Assembly: GCA_036273715.1 (NCBI GenBank)
Contig: DASUHB010000061.1
Location: 1-44,607, forward strand
DNA: 44,607 nucleotides
Source of the DNA: Gemmatimonadaceae bacterium
Lineage (GTDB): Bacteria > Gemmatimonadota > Gemmatimonadetes > Gemmatimonadales > Gemmatimonadaceae
Direction: 5' to 3'
Of the stretch, positions 7,667-15,698 are shown one piece after another (within the stretch, counting starts at the first letter, position 1; each line of letters starts with the position of its first letter). Below the pieces are notes generated by a model. It worked only from the letters and a program-made list of their open reading frames with translations. It was not told the origin of the DNA and did not search any database. Position numbers and translations under genes: made by a program.

Positions 7667-8991
7667 CGACTGGAACGACGCCGCCGCATCGCGGGACGTC
7701 GATATCGGGCAGCGTTAGGCTCGGCGCAGTTGCGCCCGCGTCCGGATCGATTCGGTTGGCCGCCGAGCACTTCACTGCGGCGACGCTGTACCTGCTCGCG
7801 GGATCCGTGGGGCTCGTGTGGATCGCGCCCGAGCTCGCAGCGGGCAACTACCTGTCGCCACACGTTGCAGGCGTGACGCATCTCTTCACGCTTGGCTGGA
7901 TCACGATGACGATCTTCGGCGCTCTCTACCAACTCCTGCCGGTCGCACTCGGCGCGCCGATTCGTTGGCCGAAGCTCGGGCACACGAGCTTCTGGACCTT
8001 CGCACCCGGCGTGGGACTGTTCGCGTGCGGCATCGCAGACAACTCGACGCTGCTCCGTCATGTTGGCGTCGGTCTCGTCGCGATCGGCGTCATCCTGACG
8101 GTGACCAACGTTGCCGCGACGCTCCCGCGCGCTCGTTCGCGCGACGTGACCTGGGCGGCGATCGCCATCGCGATCACGTACCTGTCCTCGACGCTGGTAC
8201 TCGGCGTCGTTCTCCTGCACAACATCCACACCGGCTTCATTGCCGCGGTTCGCGTGCAGGTGCTGGCAACGCATCTCCACGTCGCGATCGTCGGTTGGGC
8301 GCTCATCATGATCGTCGGCGTCGCGCACCGCCTGCTGCCGATGTTTCTGCTGGCGCACGGCGCCAATGTGCGTTGGACGAAGCCTGCGCTCGGCCTGCTC
8401 GCCTGCGGCGTGCCGCTGCTTGCAGTGGGCATCACGACACGACATGACGCCGCATCGTGGACGGCAGTTGTGCTGATGGAAGCGGGCCTCGCCTGCTTCA
8501 TTTACCAGGCCGTATCGTTCTTCCGCGTCCGCGTGCGCAAGCGCATCGATGTCGGGCTGCGGTTCGCGGCGGCGGGTCTCGCGTTCCTCATCGCTGCCGC
8601 TCTGTTCGGGCCGGTCGTGCTCTGGCGCGGCCCGAGCGCCACGCGTCTTGCCACAGCGTACGTGGTCCTCGCGCTGTTGGGCGGCATCGTCGTCTTCGTA
8701 TCGGGCTTCTTCTACAAGATCGTTCCGCTGCTTGCCTGGACGGCTCGTTACAGCGGGCCCAAACGAATCGAAGGCGCACCAACTGTCGCCGAGCTCTTCT
8801 CGGCGCGCGTTGCCGAGGTTCAGCTCGGCGTGATGGTGAGCGCACTCATCATTCTCTCGATCGCCATTCTCCTTGGCTCGTCCGCGGGCGCGTATGCCGG
8901 CGCCGCCCTGTTTGCGTTAGGCGTCCTATTGTTCCTGAGCCAGATCGGCCGCGCCGCACTCGGGCGCCCGCGCAGAGGTATCGCGACATGA
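7651..8991 (+). CDS. polytopic membrane protein related to haem-copper oxidase subunit I / NnrS
   Basis: 446 residues with about 12 hydrophobic helices and little else. Two similar segments each carry conserved histidines: THLFTLGWITMTIFGALYQL near 85-105 and THLHVAIVGWALIMIVG near 207-225. This pattern is seen in CcoN-like and NnrS-like membrane proteins, where such histidines bind haem. NnrS is linked to nitric-oxide stress in denitrifiers. The CuB HH pair of a true oxidase is not evident, so it is probably not itself a terminal oxidase. It overlaps the Mrp gene by 16 nt and the next gene by the ATGA tetranucleotide, so the three are translationally coupled. Family assignment is moderate. 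Confidence 0.6.
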   Translation: MAASLTTGTTPPHRGTSISGSVRLGAVAPASGSIRLAAEHFTAATLYLLAGSVGLVWIAPELAAGNYLSPHVAGVTHLFTLGWITMTIFGALYQLLPVALGAPIRWPKLGHTSFWTFAPGVGLFACGIADNSTLLRHVGVGLVAIGVILTVTNVAATLPRARSRDVTWAAIAIAITYLSSTLVLGVVLLHNIHTGFIAAVRVQVLATHLHVAIVGWALIMIVGVAHRLLPMFLLAHGANVRWTKPALGLLACGVPLLAVGITTRHDAASWTAVVLMEAGLACFIYQAVSFFRVRVRKRIDVGLRFAAAGLAFLIAAALFGPVVLWRGPSATRLATAYVVLALLGGIVVFVSGFFYKIVPLLAWTARYSGPKRIEGAPTVAELFSARVAEVQLGVMVSALIILSIAILLGSSAGAYAGAALFALGVLLFLSQIGRAALGRPRRGIAT

Positions 8992-9812
8992 CTTCGACGA
9001 CCGTTCCAATTTCTCCGCAGGACAAAGTGCACGACGTGCTCGCGCGCGACGAATCGCTGGTCGAGGTATTCGTGCGCGCCGCGCCGCATTTCGCCAAGCT
9101 CCGTAATCGCGCGATGCGCCGCGTGATGGCGCGGCTCATCACCGTGGAGCAGGCCGCCCGGACCGCGAAGATTCCGACCGATCGTCTGGTGCGCGAGCTC
9201 AATGCCGCTCTGGGCCTGGCCGACGAGGAGTCGAGCGCCGGGGCGACGCCAACCCCGCCTGACGCGGTATCGTTAGGCGAGCGACATCCGCCCAACGCGG
9301 CGGTCGTGGAGCTCGACGTCCGCGAGGATCTGCGTTCCGGACGAGAACCGTTCTCCCGCATCATGAGCGCGGTGGCCGCGCTGCGCGGGGATGAAGTCCT
9401 CCGCCTCCGCGCGATCTTCGAGCCGGCCCCGCTCTACAGCATACTGACCAGGCGCGGGTTCGCGCACGAAGCCGAGGCACACGCCGCCGACGACTGGTCC
9501 GTGTGGTTCTGGCGGTCGGCGGCAGGCAGCGCTGAGACGCCGTCCACGATACCAACGAGCACCGGCGCGGACGACGTTCCTGCGGACGACGAGGAACGTA
9601 CCTATCTGGACGTTCGCGGATTCAGTCCGCCCGAGCCATTGATGCGTACGCTCGCCGCCATCGAGACGCTCGCACGCGGACGCACCCTGGTCCAGATCAA
9701 CAATCGTGTCCCGCAGTTTCTGTTCCCCATGCTCTCCGAGCGTGGGTTCACGTGGGAGATCGACGAGTCGCACCCCGATCGCGTGCTCGTTCACATCTCG
9801 CACGCCAAGTAG
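8988..9812 (+). CDS. DUF1858 plus tandem DUF2249 protein
   Basis: 274 residues starting at the ATG that overlaps the previous stop (ATGA). The first 75 residues resemble DUF1858, the small helical domain also found at the N terminus of ScdA/RIC-type proteins. Two DUF2249 modules follow, at about 100-180 and 200-274, recognisable by their LDVREDLRSGREPF and LDVRGFSPPEPL starts and the LFPMLSERGFTWEI end. DUF2249 is a TusA-like fold often encoded beside NO, nitrite and oxidase genes in denitrifying bacteria. No enzymatic residues can be named. Its placement between an NnrS-like protein and an oxidase cluster suggests a role in redox-enzyme maturation or NO handling; that is inference. Confidence 0.78.
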   Translation: MTSTTVPISPQDKVHDVLARDESLVEVFVRAAPHFAKLRNRAMRRVMARLITVEQAARTAKIPTDRLVRELNAALGLADEESSAGATPTPPDAVSLGERHPPNAAVVELDVREDLRSGREPFSRIMSAVAALRGDEVLRLRAIFEPAPLYSILTRRGFAHEAEAHAADDWSVWFWRSAAGSAETPSTIPTSTGADDVPADDEERTYLDVRGFSPPEPLMRTLAAIETLARGRTLVQINNRVPQFLFPMLSERGFTWEIDESHPDRVLVHISHAK

Positions 9813-9842
9813 TTCGCCCTTCAACCAAACCAATGAGCATCA

Positions 9843-10076
9843 ATGCCGACCAAGACGACCGAACTCGACGCCCGCGTGATTCCACCGCGGGAGAAGCACC
9901 CGACGATCTTTCGTACCTTTGACGGCCTGGCACGCGGTGAGTCCATGGTCATCATCAATGACCACGATCCCCGGCCTCTTCGCTACCAGCTCGACGCGGA
10001 GCATCCAGGCGAGTTTGTCTGGACCTATGAGTCCGAAGGCCCGGAGGTGTGGCGCGTGAGAATCGACCGGCGTTAG
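9843..10076 (+). CDS. small DUF2249 protein
   Basis: 77 residues forming a single DUF2249 module. LDARVIPPREKHPTIFRTFDGL opens it, and the VIINDHDPRPLRYQL and WRVRIDRR segments are typical of the stand-alone family members. It follows the double-module protein by 30 nt and is probably in the same transcript. The fold is TusA-like; stand-alone forms are common next to nitrite, NO and oxidase genes, but the biochemical role is not established. The TAG stop is supplied by a CGTTAGGC word. The next gene lies on the opposite strand and converges on it. Confidence 0.85.
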   Translation: MPTKTTELDARVIPPREKHPTIFRTFDGLARGESMVIINDHDPRPLRYQLDAEHPGEFVWTYESEGPEVWRVRIDRR

Positions 10077-10154
10077 GCCGCCGGCTCACGGCCTCGGTGG
10101 CACGGTTGCGCTCGAGCGAAGAAGACCGTGCGCGCATCCTGCTCGCGGACAACG

Positions 10155-10949
10155 TCACACAACCCGAGTGGAGAGGCGCGCCGGCTGGCGGATCACGAGT
10201 GCAGCCGCCACCGTGAAGACGATCGCGCCCGGGAACCACATCAGAGCGCCGGCGAGCCGCTGATCGGCGAGCGCCGATGCCGGCGTCGCGCCTGGCACGT
10301 GCAGGTACGCAGTGTACAACACGCTCTGATGGAACGTGATCAGCGCGCCAAGGAGCGCGGACTGCATCATTCCCGCAACGAGGTAGGCGACGCGTGCGCC
10401 ATTGGTCGCGAGCGAATCCATCTCCCGCGACGATTCGATCAGTGGCCACCAGTAAAGCAGATAGGCGCCGAGAAACGAGAGATGCTCGATGTGGTGCACT
10501 GTCTCATCGGCGAGCGTCCACGCGTAGGCGAGCGGTGCGTGCCACACCCAGAGCAGGATAGTGGAAGTCACCCAGGCGACGAGCGGGCGCGTGAGATGAC
10601 CGCCGGCGTTCCGCACGATCGCCGGCAACCGTTCGGCGCGATCGAGCATCGGAGCGACGCCGACGAGTACGAGCGGCGCGACCACCCAGATGAGCAGATC
10701 GTGCTCGACCATGTGCATCGAGAGCAGCCGCTCGCCGTTCACAGCGATCGGCGACAGGAGCGCGATCGCCATCACCGCCATGGCGGCCGTGAATGCCGCC
10801 ATGCGGCTCGGCGTTAGGCGCAGTCTGCGGCTGCCGATCCCGCCGCGCGCCCACAGAACGACGTAGACCAGCTCGGCGACGACGATCGCGGCGACGAACG
10901 GCGGGTCCCACTCCCACCCCCAGACGAAAGCGACTGAGCCCGTGCCCAC
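10155..10949 (-). CDS. ctaG: cytochrome c oxidase assembly factor CtaG (caa3 type)
   Basis: 264-residue membrane protein with about seven helices. The motifs SMHMVEHDLLIWVVAPL, WHAPLAYAWTLADETVHHIEHLSF and ITFHQSVLYTAY carry the histidines conserved in the CtaG_caa3 family. These proteins assist insertion of copper into subunit I of caa3-type oxidases. The start is a GTG at 10949, 13 nt after the end of the subunit I gene, and it is the last gene of the minus-strand cluster. It supports the view that the oxidase-like enzyme upstream has a copper centre and is assembled in the usual way. Confidence 0.88.
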   Translation of the reverse strand: MGTGSVAFVWGWEWDPPFVAAIVVAELVYVVLWARGGIGSRRLRLTPSRMAAFTAAMAVMAIALLSPIAVNGERLLSMHMVEHDLLIWVVAPLVLVGVAPMLDRAERLPAIVRNAGGHLTRPLVAWVTSTILLWVWHAPLAYAWTLADETVHHIEHLSFLGAYLLYWWPLIESSREMDSLATNGARVAYLVAGMMQSALLGALITFHQSVLYTAYLHVPGATPASALADQRLAGALMWFPGAIVFTVAAALVIRQPARLSTRVV

Positions 10950-10962
10950 GCGCTGGCCGCGA

Positions 10963-12486
10963 TCAGGACTGCAAGGCCGGACCCTCGGTTCCGCGCCACG
11001 CCGACAGAAAGCGCCTCGCCAGATCCCACGAGAGCCAGGCGAGCCCGAAGGCGAGAACGACCACGAAGGGGACGGCTACGCGCGCGTACATCTGCCACTG
11101 CGTGAGGTGCACGGCGTACCGTCGCGGAACGCTGTTCGCGCCGGCCACAAAGAACATGAGGATGAAACCCGCGCCGCCGATCCCGTACAACCATACGGCG
11201 ATCGAGCTCGCGCGAGCGGCGCGCCGATCGCTCAGCTCGTGCACCATGTAGAACAGGTATCCCCACGCGAACGCCACTGCGCCGAGCAGATAATAAGTGT
11301 GGAAGTGCGCGGGCACCCACATCGTGTTGTGCAGCACTTGGTTCACTGGAATCGTGGCGTCGAGCACCGCGCCCAGGCCACCGAACACCCATCCCCAGAT
11401 CCCGAGTGCCAGCAGCATCGGCGCCGCCGTCCAGCGAATGCCGGAGCGGTAGATGAGCGTGAGCGCCCCAATGATGGTGACGATGAACGACGGTAGCGCG
11501 ACAGCGTACGAGGCGATCTCGGCGAGGAGCTGAAGCCCGACGGGCTGTGCGAAATCCGCGTACAGGTGGTGCGAGTAGTTCGTTAGCATGAGGATGATGA
11601 TCAGGTCCCACGCGCACACCACGGCCCACGTCGTCCGCCACGGCCGGCCGGTAAAGGCGGGCAGCGCCGCGTAGACGAGCCCGGCCCCCACGTAGATGCT
11701 CAGATTCGCCATGGTGTGGCCGAAAAGGAGCACTGTGTTCTTCGCATAGAGCGCGTCGACGGACATCACGCCCGCCGCGTGGAGGAAGATGGGCACCAGA
11801 TAGAGCATACCCGCCGTCGCGGCGGCGATCCCGTCGATCGAGATGACGCCGGCGATGAGCTCGGGCGGCCGCGGCAGCGGATCGCGCGTGTCGCGTCCGA
11901 GGGAGAACAGGAAGCGCAGTGCGAACAAGCGAACGAACCCGCCATGCGCGCGGGCGAGCGCGTGCAGCATGTGCACGCAGTAGAGGAGGAGGCCGAGCGC
12001 GATGAAGAGGTAGCCGGCGTACATCGCGAGGGCGGCATCCAGCGTCCACACGAGCCCGTGAGTCGGGAGTGGATAGAGCACCGTCCATCCGCCACCGAAG
12101 CCGCCGACCAGCGTCGCGAGGATCACGAAGCTGGTCCCGATGAAGTAGATGACGAGGGCGATCCAGAGGACGCGGGCGCTGAGGCGCGTGGTGGCGCTCA
12201 CCGCGGCCGCGAGGCCGCCGGTGACGGCAAGCAAGATCGAAGCGACCATGCCCGCCCCATGCAACGTCATCACGCGGTAGAACCATACGGGCGCGATCAC
12301 AAGGATGCCGCCCTGGTCGAGTCGCATGAGGAGGCCGAGCAATCCCATCAAAAGGAAGCTCCCGAGGCCGACCACGAGATAGACCAGCGCCACACGGAGC
12401 ACGCTGCTATTGGACCGATCCGGCGCGAGCAACGGCGTTAGGCCAGCCGCATCCGCGAGCGGTGCGCGACGATGCGGCGACGTCAC
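10963..12486 (-). CDS. haem-copper oxidase subunit I, B-family-like, lacking the catalytic tyrosine (candidate NO reductase)
   Basis: 507 residues with about 12-13 transmembrane helices. Haem and copper ligands are all visible: His76 (TLHGAGMV) and the HNTMWVPAHFH segment with His386, His394 and His396 for the haems, plus His257 and His306-His307 (NYSHHLY) for CuB. In A- and B-family oxygen reductases helix VI reads GHPxVY, where the Tyr four residues after His is crosslinked and needed for O2 splitting. Here it reads GHTMAN, so that position is Asn261 (codon AAT). The alternative C-family Tyr, six residues before the HH pair, is Met300. Tyr-less members of this superfamily are mostly nitric oxide reductases. 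It overlaps subunit II by GTGA. The superfamily is certain; NO reductase activity is inference. Confidence 0.85.
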   Translation of the reverse strand: MTSPHRRAPLADAAGLTPLLAPDRSNSSVLRVALVYLVVGLGSFLLMGLLGLLMRLDQGGILVIAPVWFYRVMTLHGAGMVASILLAVTGGLAAAVSATTRLSARVLWIALVIYFIGTSFVILATLVGGFGGGWTVLYPLPTHGLVWTLDAALAMYAGYLFIALGLLLYCVHMLHALARAHGGFVRLFALRFLFSLGRDTRDPLPRPPELIAGVISIDGIAAATAGMLYLVPIFLHAAGVMSVDALYAKNTVLLFGHTMANLSIYVGAGLVYAALPAFTGRPWRTTWAVVCAWDLIIILMLTNYSHHLYADFAQPVGLQLLAEIASYAVALPSFIVTIIGALTLIYRSGIRWTAAPMLLALGIWGWVFGGLGAVLDATIPVNQVLHNTMWVPAHFHTYYLLGAVAFAWGYLFYMVHELSDRRAARASSIAVWLYGIGGAGFILMFFVAGANSVPRRYAVHLTQWQMYARVAVPFVVVLAFGLAWLSWDLARRFLSAWRGTEGPALQS

Positions 12487-13019
12487 TCCTGCCTCGCCAC
12501 GGTGAGCCGGGCCGTCATCATGTGGTGTCCGACGCCGCAGTATTCCAGACAGCGCACGGTGTAGGTCCCTGGAGCGCTGAACCGGTACACGAGGCGGTTG
12601 ATGTAGCCGGGCATCGCCTGCACCTGCGTGAGCAGCCGGCCGTCCGGATCGTATATGGCGAAGTCGTGGTTCACGTCGCGCGACGTGACATCGAACTCAA
12701 TCGGGATGCCGGCCGTTAGGCGATCGCGCGAGATGATCCAGCCCCACTGCACGGCCGTTGCCGTGATCGTGACTTGCGGCGGGCCGAGCTCGGCGCGCCG
12801 TGATCCGGCGAACGGCAGCCGCGGCAGGCTGAGGACGAAGACCACGATCGCAATGGCAGCGAGGCCGCCGAGCAGGCCGACGCGAATACGATTCTCCGAT
12901 CGCTCCAGCTGCTCGACAGGGATCGACCGCCCCGACCGGGCCATGATGATCGCCCAGCCTAACGTCCACACCGCGCCCATCGCGATGAGGACGCCGAAGA
13001 TGACGTGAGGATTCTGCAT
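12483..13019 (-). CDS. haem-copper oxidase subunit II with intact CuA site
   Basis: 178 residues from the ATG at 13019; the open frame extends to 13064, but that part overlaps the DUF488 gene. Two hydrophobic helices (about 6-24 and 45-65) precede a cupredoxin domain. All CuA ligands are present: a histidine in VNHDFAIYD and the motif CLEYCGVGHHMM, which supplies two Cys, the Glu carbonyl position, His and Met. It should therefore accept electrons from a cytochrome c or cupredoxin. The complete CuA distinguishes this pair from NO reductases with a cytochrome c subunit and from quinol-type enzymes, whose subunit II lacks copper. The stop overlaps the GTG of subunit I. Confidence 0.9.
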   Translation of the reverse strand: MQNPHVIFGVLIAMGAVWTLGWAIIMARSGRSIPVEQLERSENRIRVGLLGGLAAIAIVVFVLSLPRLPFAGSRRAELGPPQVTITATAVQWGWIISRDRLTAGIPIEFDVTSRDVNHDFAIYDPDGRLLTQVQAMPGYINRLVYRFSAPGTYTVRCLEYCGVGHHMMTARLTVARQE

Positions 13020-13032
13020 CCTGGGCCGCCCG

Positions 13033-13464
13033 TCAGTTCTTCGAGCGACCCGGACGCTTCGCACCCGCCGTCCGCCTAACGCGCGCGGCGGGACGTTTCG
13101 CCTTCGGTGCGTTCAGCCGGCGCCCGAGGAGCTGACTGAGCACCGCGACGTCGCTGATGTCGGCGGCGTGCGATGCGTACACGAGCGTAACGCGGCCGCG
13201 TTGGCCGCGGCGGACCAGGTCATCGAGCACGGCCTGCGCGCCAGGCGACTTCAGCTCCTTCGCGTACCGTTTGCGAAACTCCGGCCACTTTGCGGGGTCG
13301 TGCTCGTACCACTCCCGCAACTCGCGCGACGGCGCGATCTCTTTGGCCCACGCGTCCAGATGCGCATTGGCCTTCGACAGACCGCGTGGCCAGAGCCGGT
13401 CAATGAGCACGCGGTAGCCGTCGGATGGCGCGTACGCCTCGTAGGCTCGCTTGGTCGCAATCAT
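13033..13464 (-). CDS. DUF488 family protein (YeaO-like)
   Basis: 143 residues. Motifs RVLIDRLWPRGLSK, WAKEIAPSRELREWYEHDPAKW and VTLVYASHAADISDVAVL define the YeaO-type DUF488 family, small cytosolic proteins often encoded near redox or nitrogen-oxide genes. Function is not established. The last 25 residues are strongly basic (many Lys/Arg with Ala/Pro), beyond the usual family end, so it may bind nucleic acid or simply carry a flexible tail. It ends 13 nt before the subunit II start, so it is probably co-transcribed with the oxidase genes. Confidence 0.85.
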   Translation of the reverse strand: MIATKRAYEAYAPSDGYRVLIDRLWPRGLSKANAHLDAWAKEIAPSRELREWYEHDPAKWPEFRKRYAKELKSPGAQAVLDDLVRRGQRGRVTLVYASHAADISDVAVLSQLLGRRLNAPKAKRPAARVRRTAGAKRPGRSKN

Positions 13465-13537
13465 CGATACTCCTCGACGGGCAGTGTGGAGCGCCCGTGC
13501 GGGCGGGGTCTCCGTTAGTCCGCCTCACAGTGGAACA

Positions 13538-14239
13538 TCAAGGCAACGGCGCCCTATCGTCCTCAGCGCCGCCGAGGCCGAGGCGGAAGCCTACGCCGCG
13601 GATCGTCCCCAGCAGCGACTCACCCGACGCTCGCCGCAGCTTTCGGCGCAGGTTCCCGACATGGACATCCACAACGTTGCTCTCCGGATCGAAATGCATG
13701 TCCCACACTTTCTCCAGAAGCGTGGTACGGCGGACGATCTCCCCAGGGTGCAGCATGAAGTGCTCGAGGAGCTGGAACTCCTTCGCCGTGAGATCCACGG
13801 GCCGCTCGTTGAGCGTCACCACGTGGTGCAGTCGGTCCATTACGATCGCGCCGTAGCGCAGCACATCCAGCCGCTCAGCACCACCGCGCCGATGCAGCGC
13901 GCGGATTCGGGCCAGTAGCTCGTCGAACTTGAACGGCTTGGCGAGGTAGTCGTCTGCGCCGACGTCCAGTCCGCGTACCACATCCTCGACCGCGTCGCGC
14001 GAGGTCAGCATGAGGATTGGCGTGTTCCGCCCCTCTCGCCGAAGCTCGGCGGCAACCTGAAATCCGTTCTTCTTCGGCAGCAGGACGTCGAGCAAGATGA
14101 TGTCGTAATCGTTGACGTGCGCGAGCAAGCTGGCCTCATCTCCATCCCGGGCCACGTCTACAACGTGTCCTTCCTCCCTCAGTCCGTGGTCGATGAATCC
14201 GACCACTTTGGAATCATCTTCAACCACAAGGATCTTCAT
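13538..14239 (-). CDS. OmpR/PhoB family response regulator
   Basis: 233 residues. A receiver domain (1-115) shows the acidic pocket EDD near 7-9, the phospho-acceptor Asp51 in ILLDVLLPKK and a KPF lysine near 102. A winged-helix DNA-binding domain (about 130-225) includes LTAKEFQLLEHFMLHPGEIV and VDVHVGNLRRKL. It is encoded 56 nt after the GAF histidine kinase on the same strand and is its likely partner. The DUF488 and oxidase genes follow in the same direction after 73 nt, so they are the obvious candidate regulon; that link is inference from position. Confidence 0.93.
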   Translation of the reverse strand: MKILVVEDDSKVVGFIDHGLREEGHVVDVARDGDEASLLAHVNDYDIILLDVLLPKKNGFQVAAELRREGRNTPILMLTSRDAVEDVVRGLDVGADDYLAKPFKFDELLARIRALHRRGGAERLDVLRYGAIVMDRLHHVVTLNERPVDLTAKEFQLLEHFMLHPGEIVRRTTLLEKVWDMHFDPESNVVDVHVGNLRRKLRRASGESLLGTIRGVGFRLGLGGAEDDRAPLP

Positions 14240-14295
14240 GACACGAATCTCGGAGGCTTGCCTGAATCTGATCGAAATGCAGCGTGAAGATGTCT

Positions 14296-15534
14296 TCAGG
14301 ATGAGATGGCGGGGATTTCGAGGATGAAATGCCCTCCCTTGCCGGGGATCGAGACGGCGCGAAGCTCACCTCCGAGCAAGCGCGCGAGTCGCCGTGAGAG
14401 CGGCAGCCCCAAGCCAACTCCACGACTCTCCTCCTCTCCCCTGCTCACGTATATGTCGAAGATTCGCTCCACCTCGCTCGGCGCCACTCCCGGGCCCTCA
14501 TCCTCGACGTCATAGGCAACGCGTCCGTCGCGCGACGTGATGCTCACCTGCACGACGCTTCGCTCGGGAGCGTACTTGATGGCGTTGCCGAGCAGGTTAA
14601 TCAGAATCTGCTCGACTCGATTGACATCGGTTGCGCAGTTAGGCAGATCGCGACTCACCGCCAGCCTGAAGGTGATCCCTCTCTGATCGGCGGCAGGAGT
14701 TTCGCGGCCCATCGCGCGCCTGGCCATGGCCGATGGCTCGACCATCCTGATGACGGGCTTCAGACGATCCTCGTCCAAGCGGCTCAGATCCAGCAAGTCG
14801 TTGATGAGATGGATCGCGTGTTCGGCCGAGCCCAAGACCTCGAAGGCGGCGCGCGGGACTGTCGCCGGATCCCGTTTCCGCACGAGCATTTCCGACCATC
14901 CGTAGACCGCCGCCAACGCGTTTCTGAGCTCGTGGTTCACCATCGCGAAGAACCGCTCTCGCATGCGCTGTAGCTGCTGCACCTCGTCGAGCAGTCGGGC
15001 ACTCTCTTCATGGTGCCGCGCGTTCTCGACTGCCGCGGCAGCATTGGCCGCCAGCAGTATCGCGATGTCCTCGTCCTCCTCGGTGAACTCGTGGCCACCG
15101 ATCTTCTCGGTCACGTAGAGGTTCCCGAACACACCTCGCCTTCCGATGATCGGGACGCCGAGAAAGGAATGCATCGGCGGGTGGTTCGGTGGAAACCCGT
15201 AGGAGCTGGGGTGGGCAGCGAGATCCGGCAGCCGAATCGGCTTGGCCTCCTTGATGACCAGGCCAAGGACGCCGTGCCCGTTAGGCGGCGCTCCAATCCG
15301 GCGCCCCAGCTCGGGGTCGATCCCATGCGTTACGAAGCTCTCCAGGCGTTTTCCGTCCGGGCCGATCACTCCAATGGCGGCGTAGCGCGCCTCGATCACC
15401 TCTGCGGCCACTTGCACGACGCGCTGGAGCACCGCCTCGAGAGACACGTCGGTGATGAGCGCCGCAGTCGCGACCTCGAGCCTTCTGAGACGCTGCTGCA
15501 TCGACGACGGCTCGGCGGCTGGTGATCCAGTCAT
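14296..15534 (-). CDS. GAF-domain sensor histidine kinase (DosS-like GAF)
   Basis: 412 residues from the ATG at 15534 (an upstream ATG at 15591 adds 19 residues without obvious conservation). A GAF domain spans about 15-160, a HisKA helix pair with VNHELRNALAAV carries the phospho-accepting His, and a HATPase_c domain shows N (LLGNAIKYAP), DEGPGV and GVGLGLPLS boxes. No transmembrane segment is seen, so the sensor is cytosolic. The GAF motifs VTHGID, GVLGLVI, IRLPDLAAHP, NHPPMHSFLGVPI and FGNLYVTEK closely resemble the haem GAF of mycobacterial DosS/DosT, which senses O2, NO and CO. The HPP histidine lies in the region of the DosS haem ligand, but the segment is also common in GAF kinases without shown haem. 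Confidence 0.9.
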   Translation of the reverse strand: MTGSPAAEPSSMQQRLRRLEVATAALITDVSLEAVLQRVVQVAAEVIEARYAAIGVIGPDGKRLESFVTHGIDPELGRRIGAPPNGHGVLGLVIKEAKPIRLPDLAAHPSSYGFPPNHPPMHSFLGVPIIGRRGVFGNLYVTEKIGGHEFTEEDEDIAILLAANAAAAVENARHHEESARLLDEVQQLQRMRERFFAMVNHELRNALAAVYGWSEMLVRKRDPATVPRAAFEVLGSAEHAIHLINDLLDLSRLDEDRLKPVIRMVEPSAMARRAMGRETPAADQRGITFRLAVSRDLPNCATDVNRVEQILINLLGNAIKYAPERSVVQVSITSRDGRVAYDVEDEGPGVAPSEVERIFDIYVSRGEEESRGVGLGLPLSRRLARLLGGELRAVSIPGKGGHFILEIPAISS

Positions 15535-15585
15535 AGTCCGCAACTTACAACGACCAGCGCACAGCTGGGGAGCAATGCGGCGATT

Positions 15586-15605
15586 AGGCAAAGCTTCCTT
15601 TGCCT
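15586..15605. promoter_or_regulatory. perfect 8-bp inverted repeat with 4-nt loop between divergent genes
   Basis: AGGCAAAG (15586-15593), loop CTTC, then CTTTGCCT (15598-15605). It lies in the region between the histidine kinase (minus) and the secreted protein at 15699 (plus). It could be an operator or an RNA hairpin in the leader. No T tract follows on the plus strand beyond TTC, so a terminator is less likely. Confidence 0.4.
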
Positions 15606-15698
15606 TTCATGCTCTCTTCACAATCGGTGGGAAATCCTTGTCATGCGGAGCTGAAGTAATGGCTACACCGAAACTCGAAACCAATATGGAGACGCCCG

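Noticed and set aside
10814-12286. 490-codon minus-strand open frame overlapping oxidase subunit I and CtaG
   Set aside because: It is an Arg/Ala/Gly-rich shadow frame. The overlapping frame encodes conserved haem-copper oxidase motifs.
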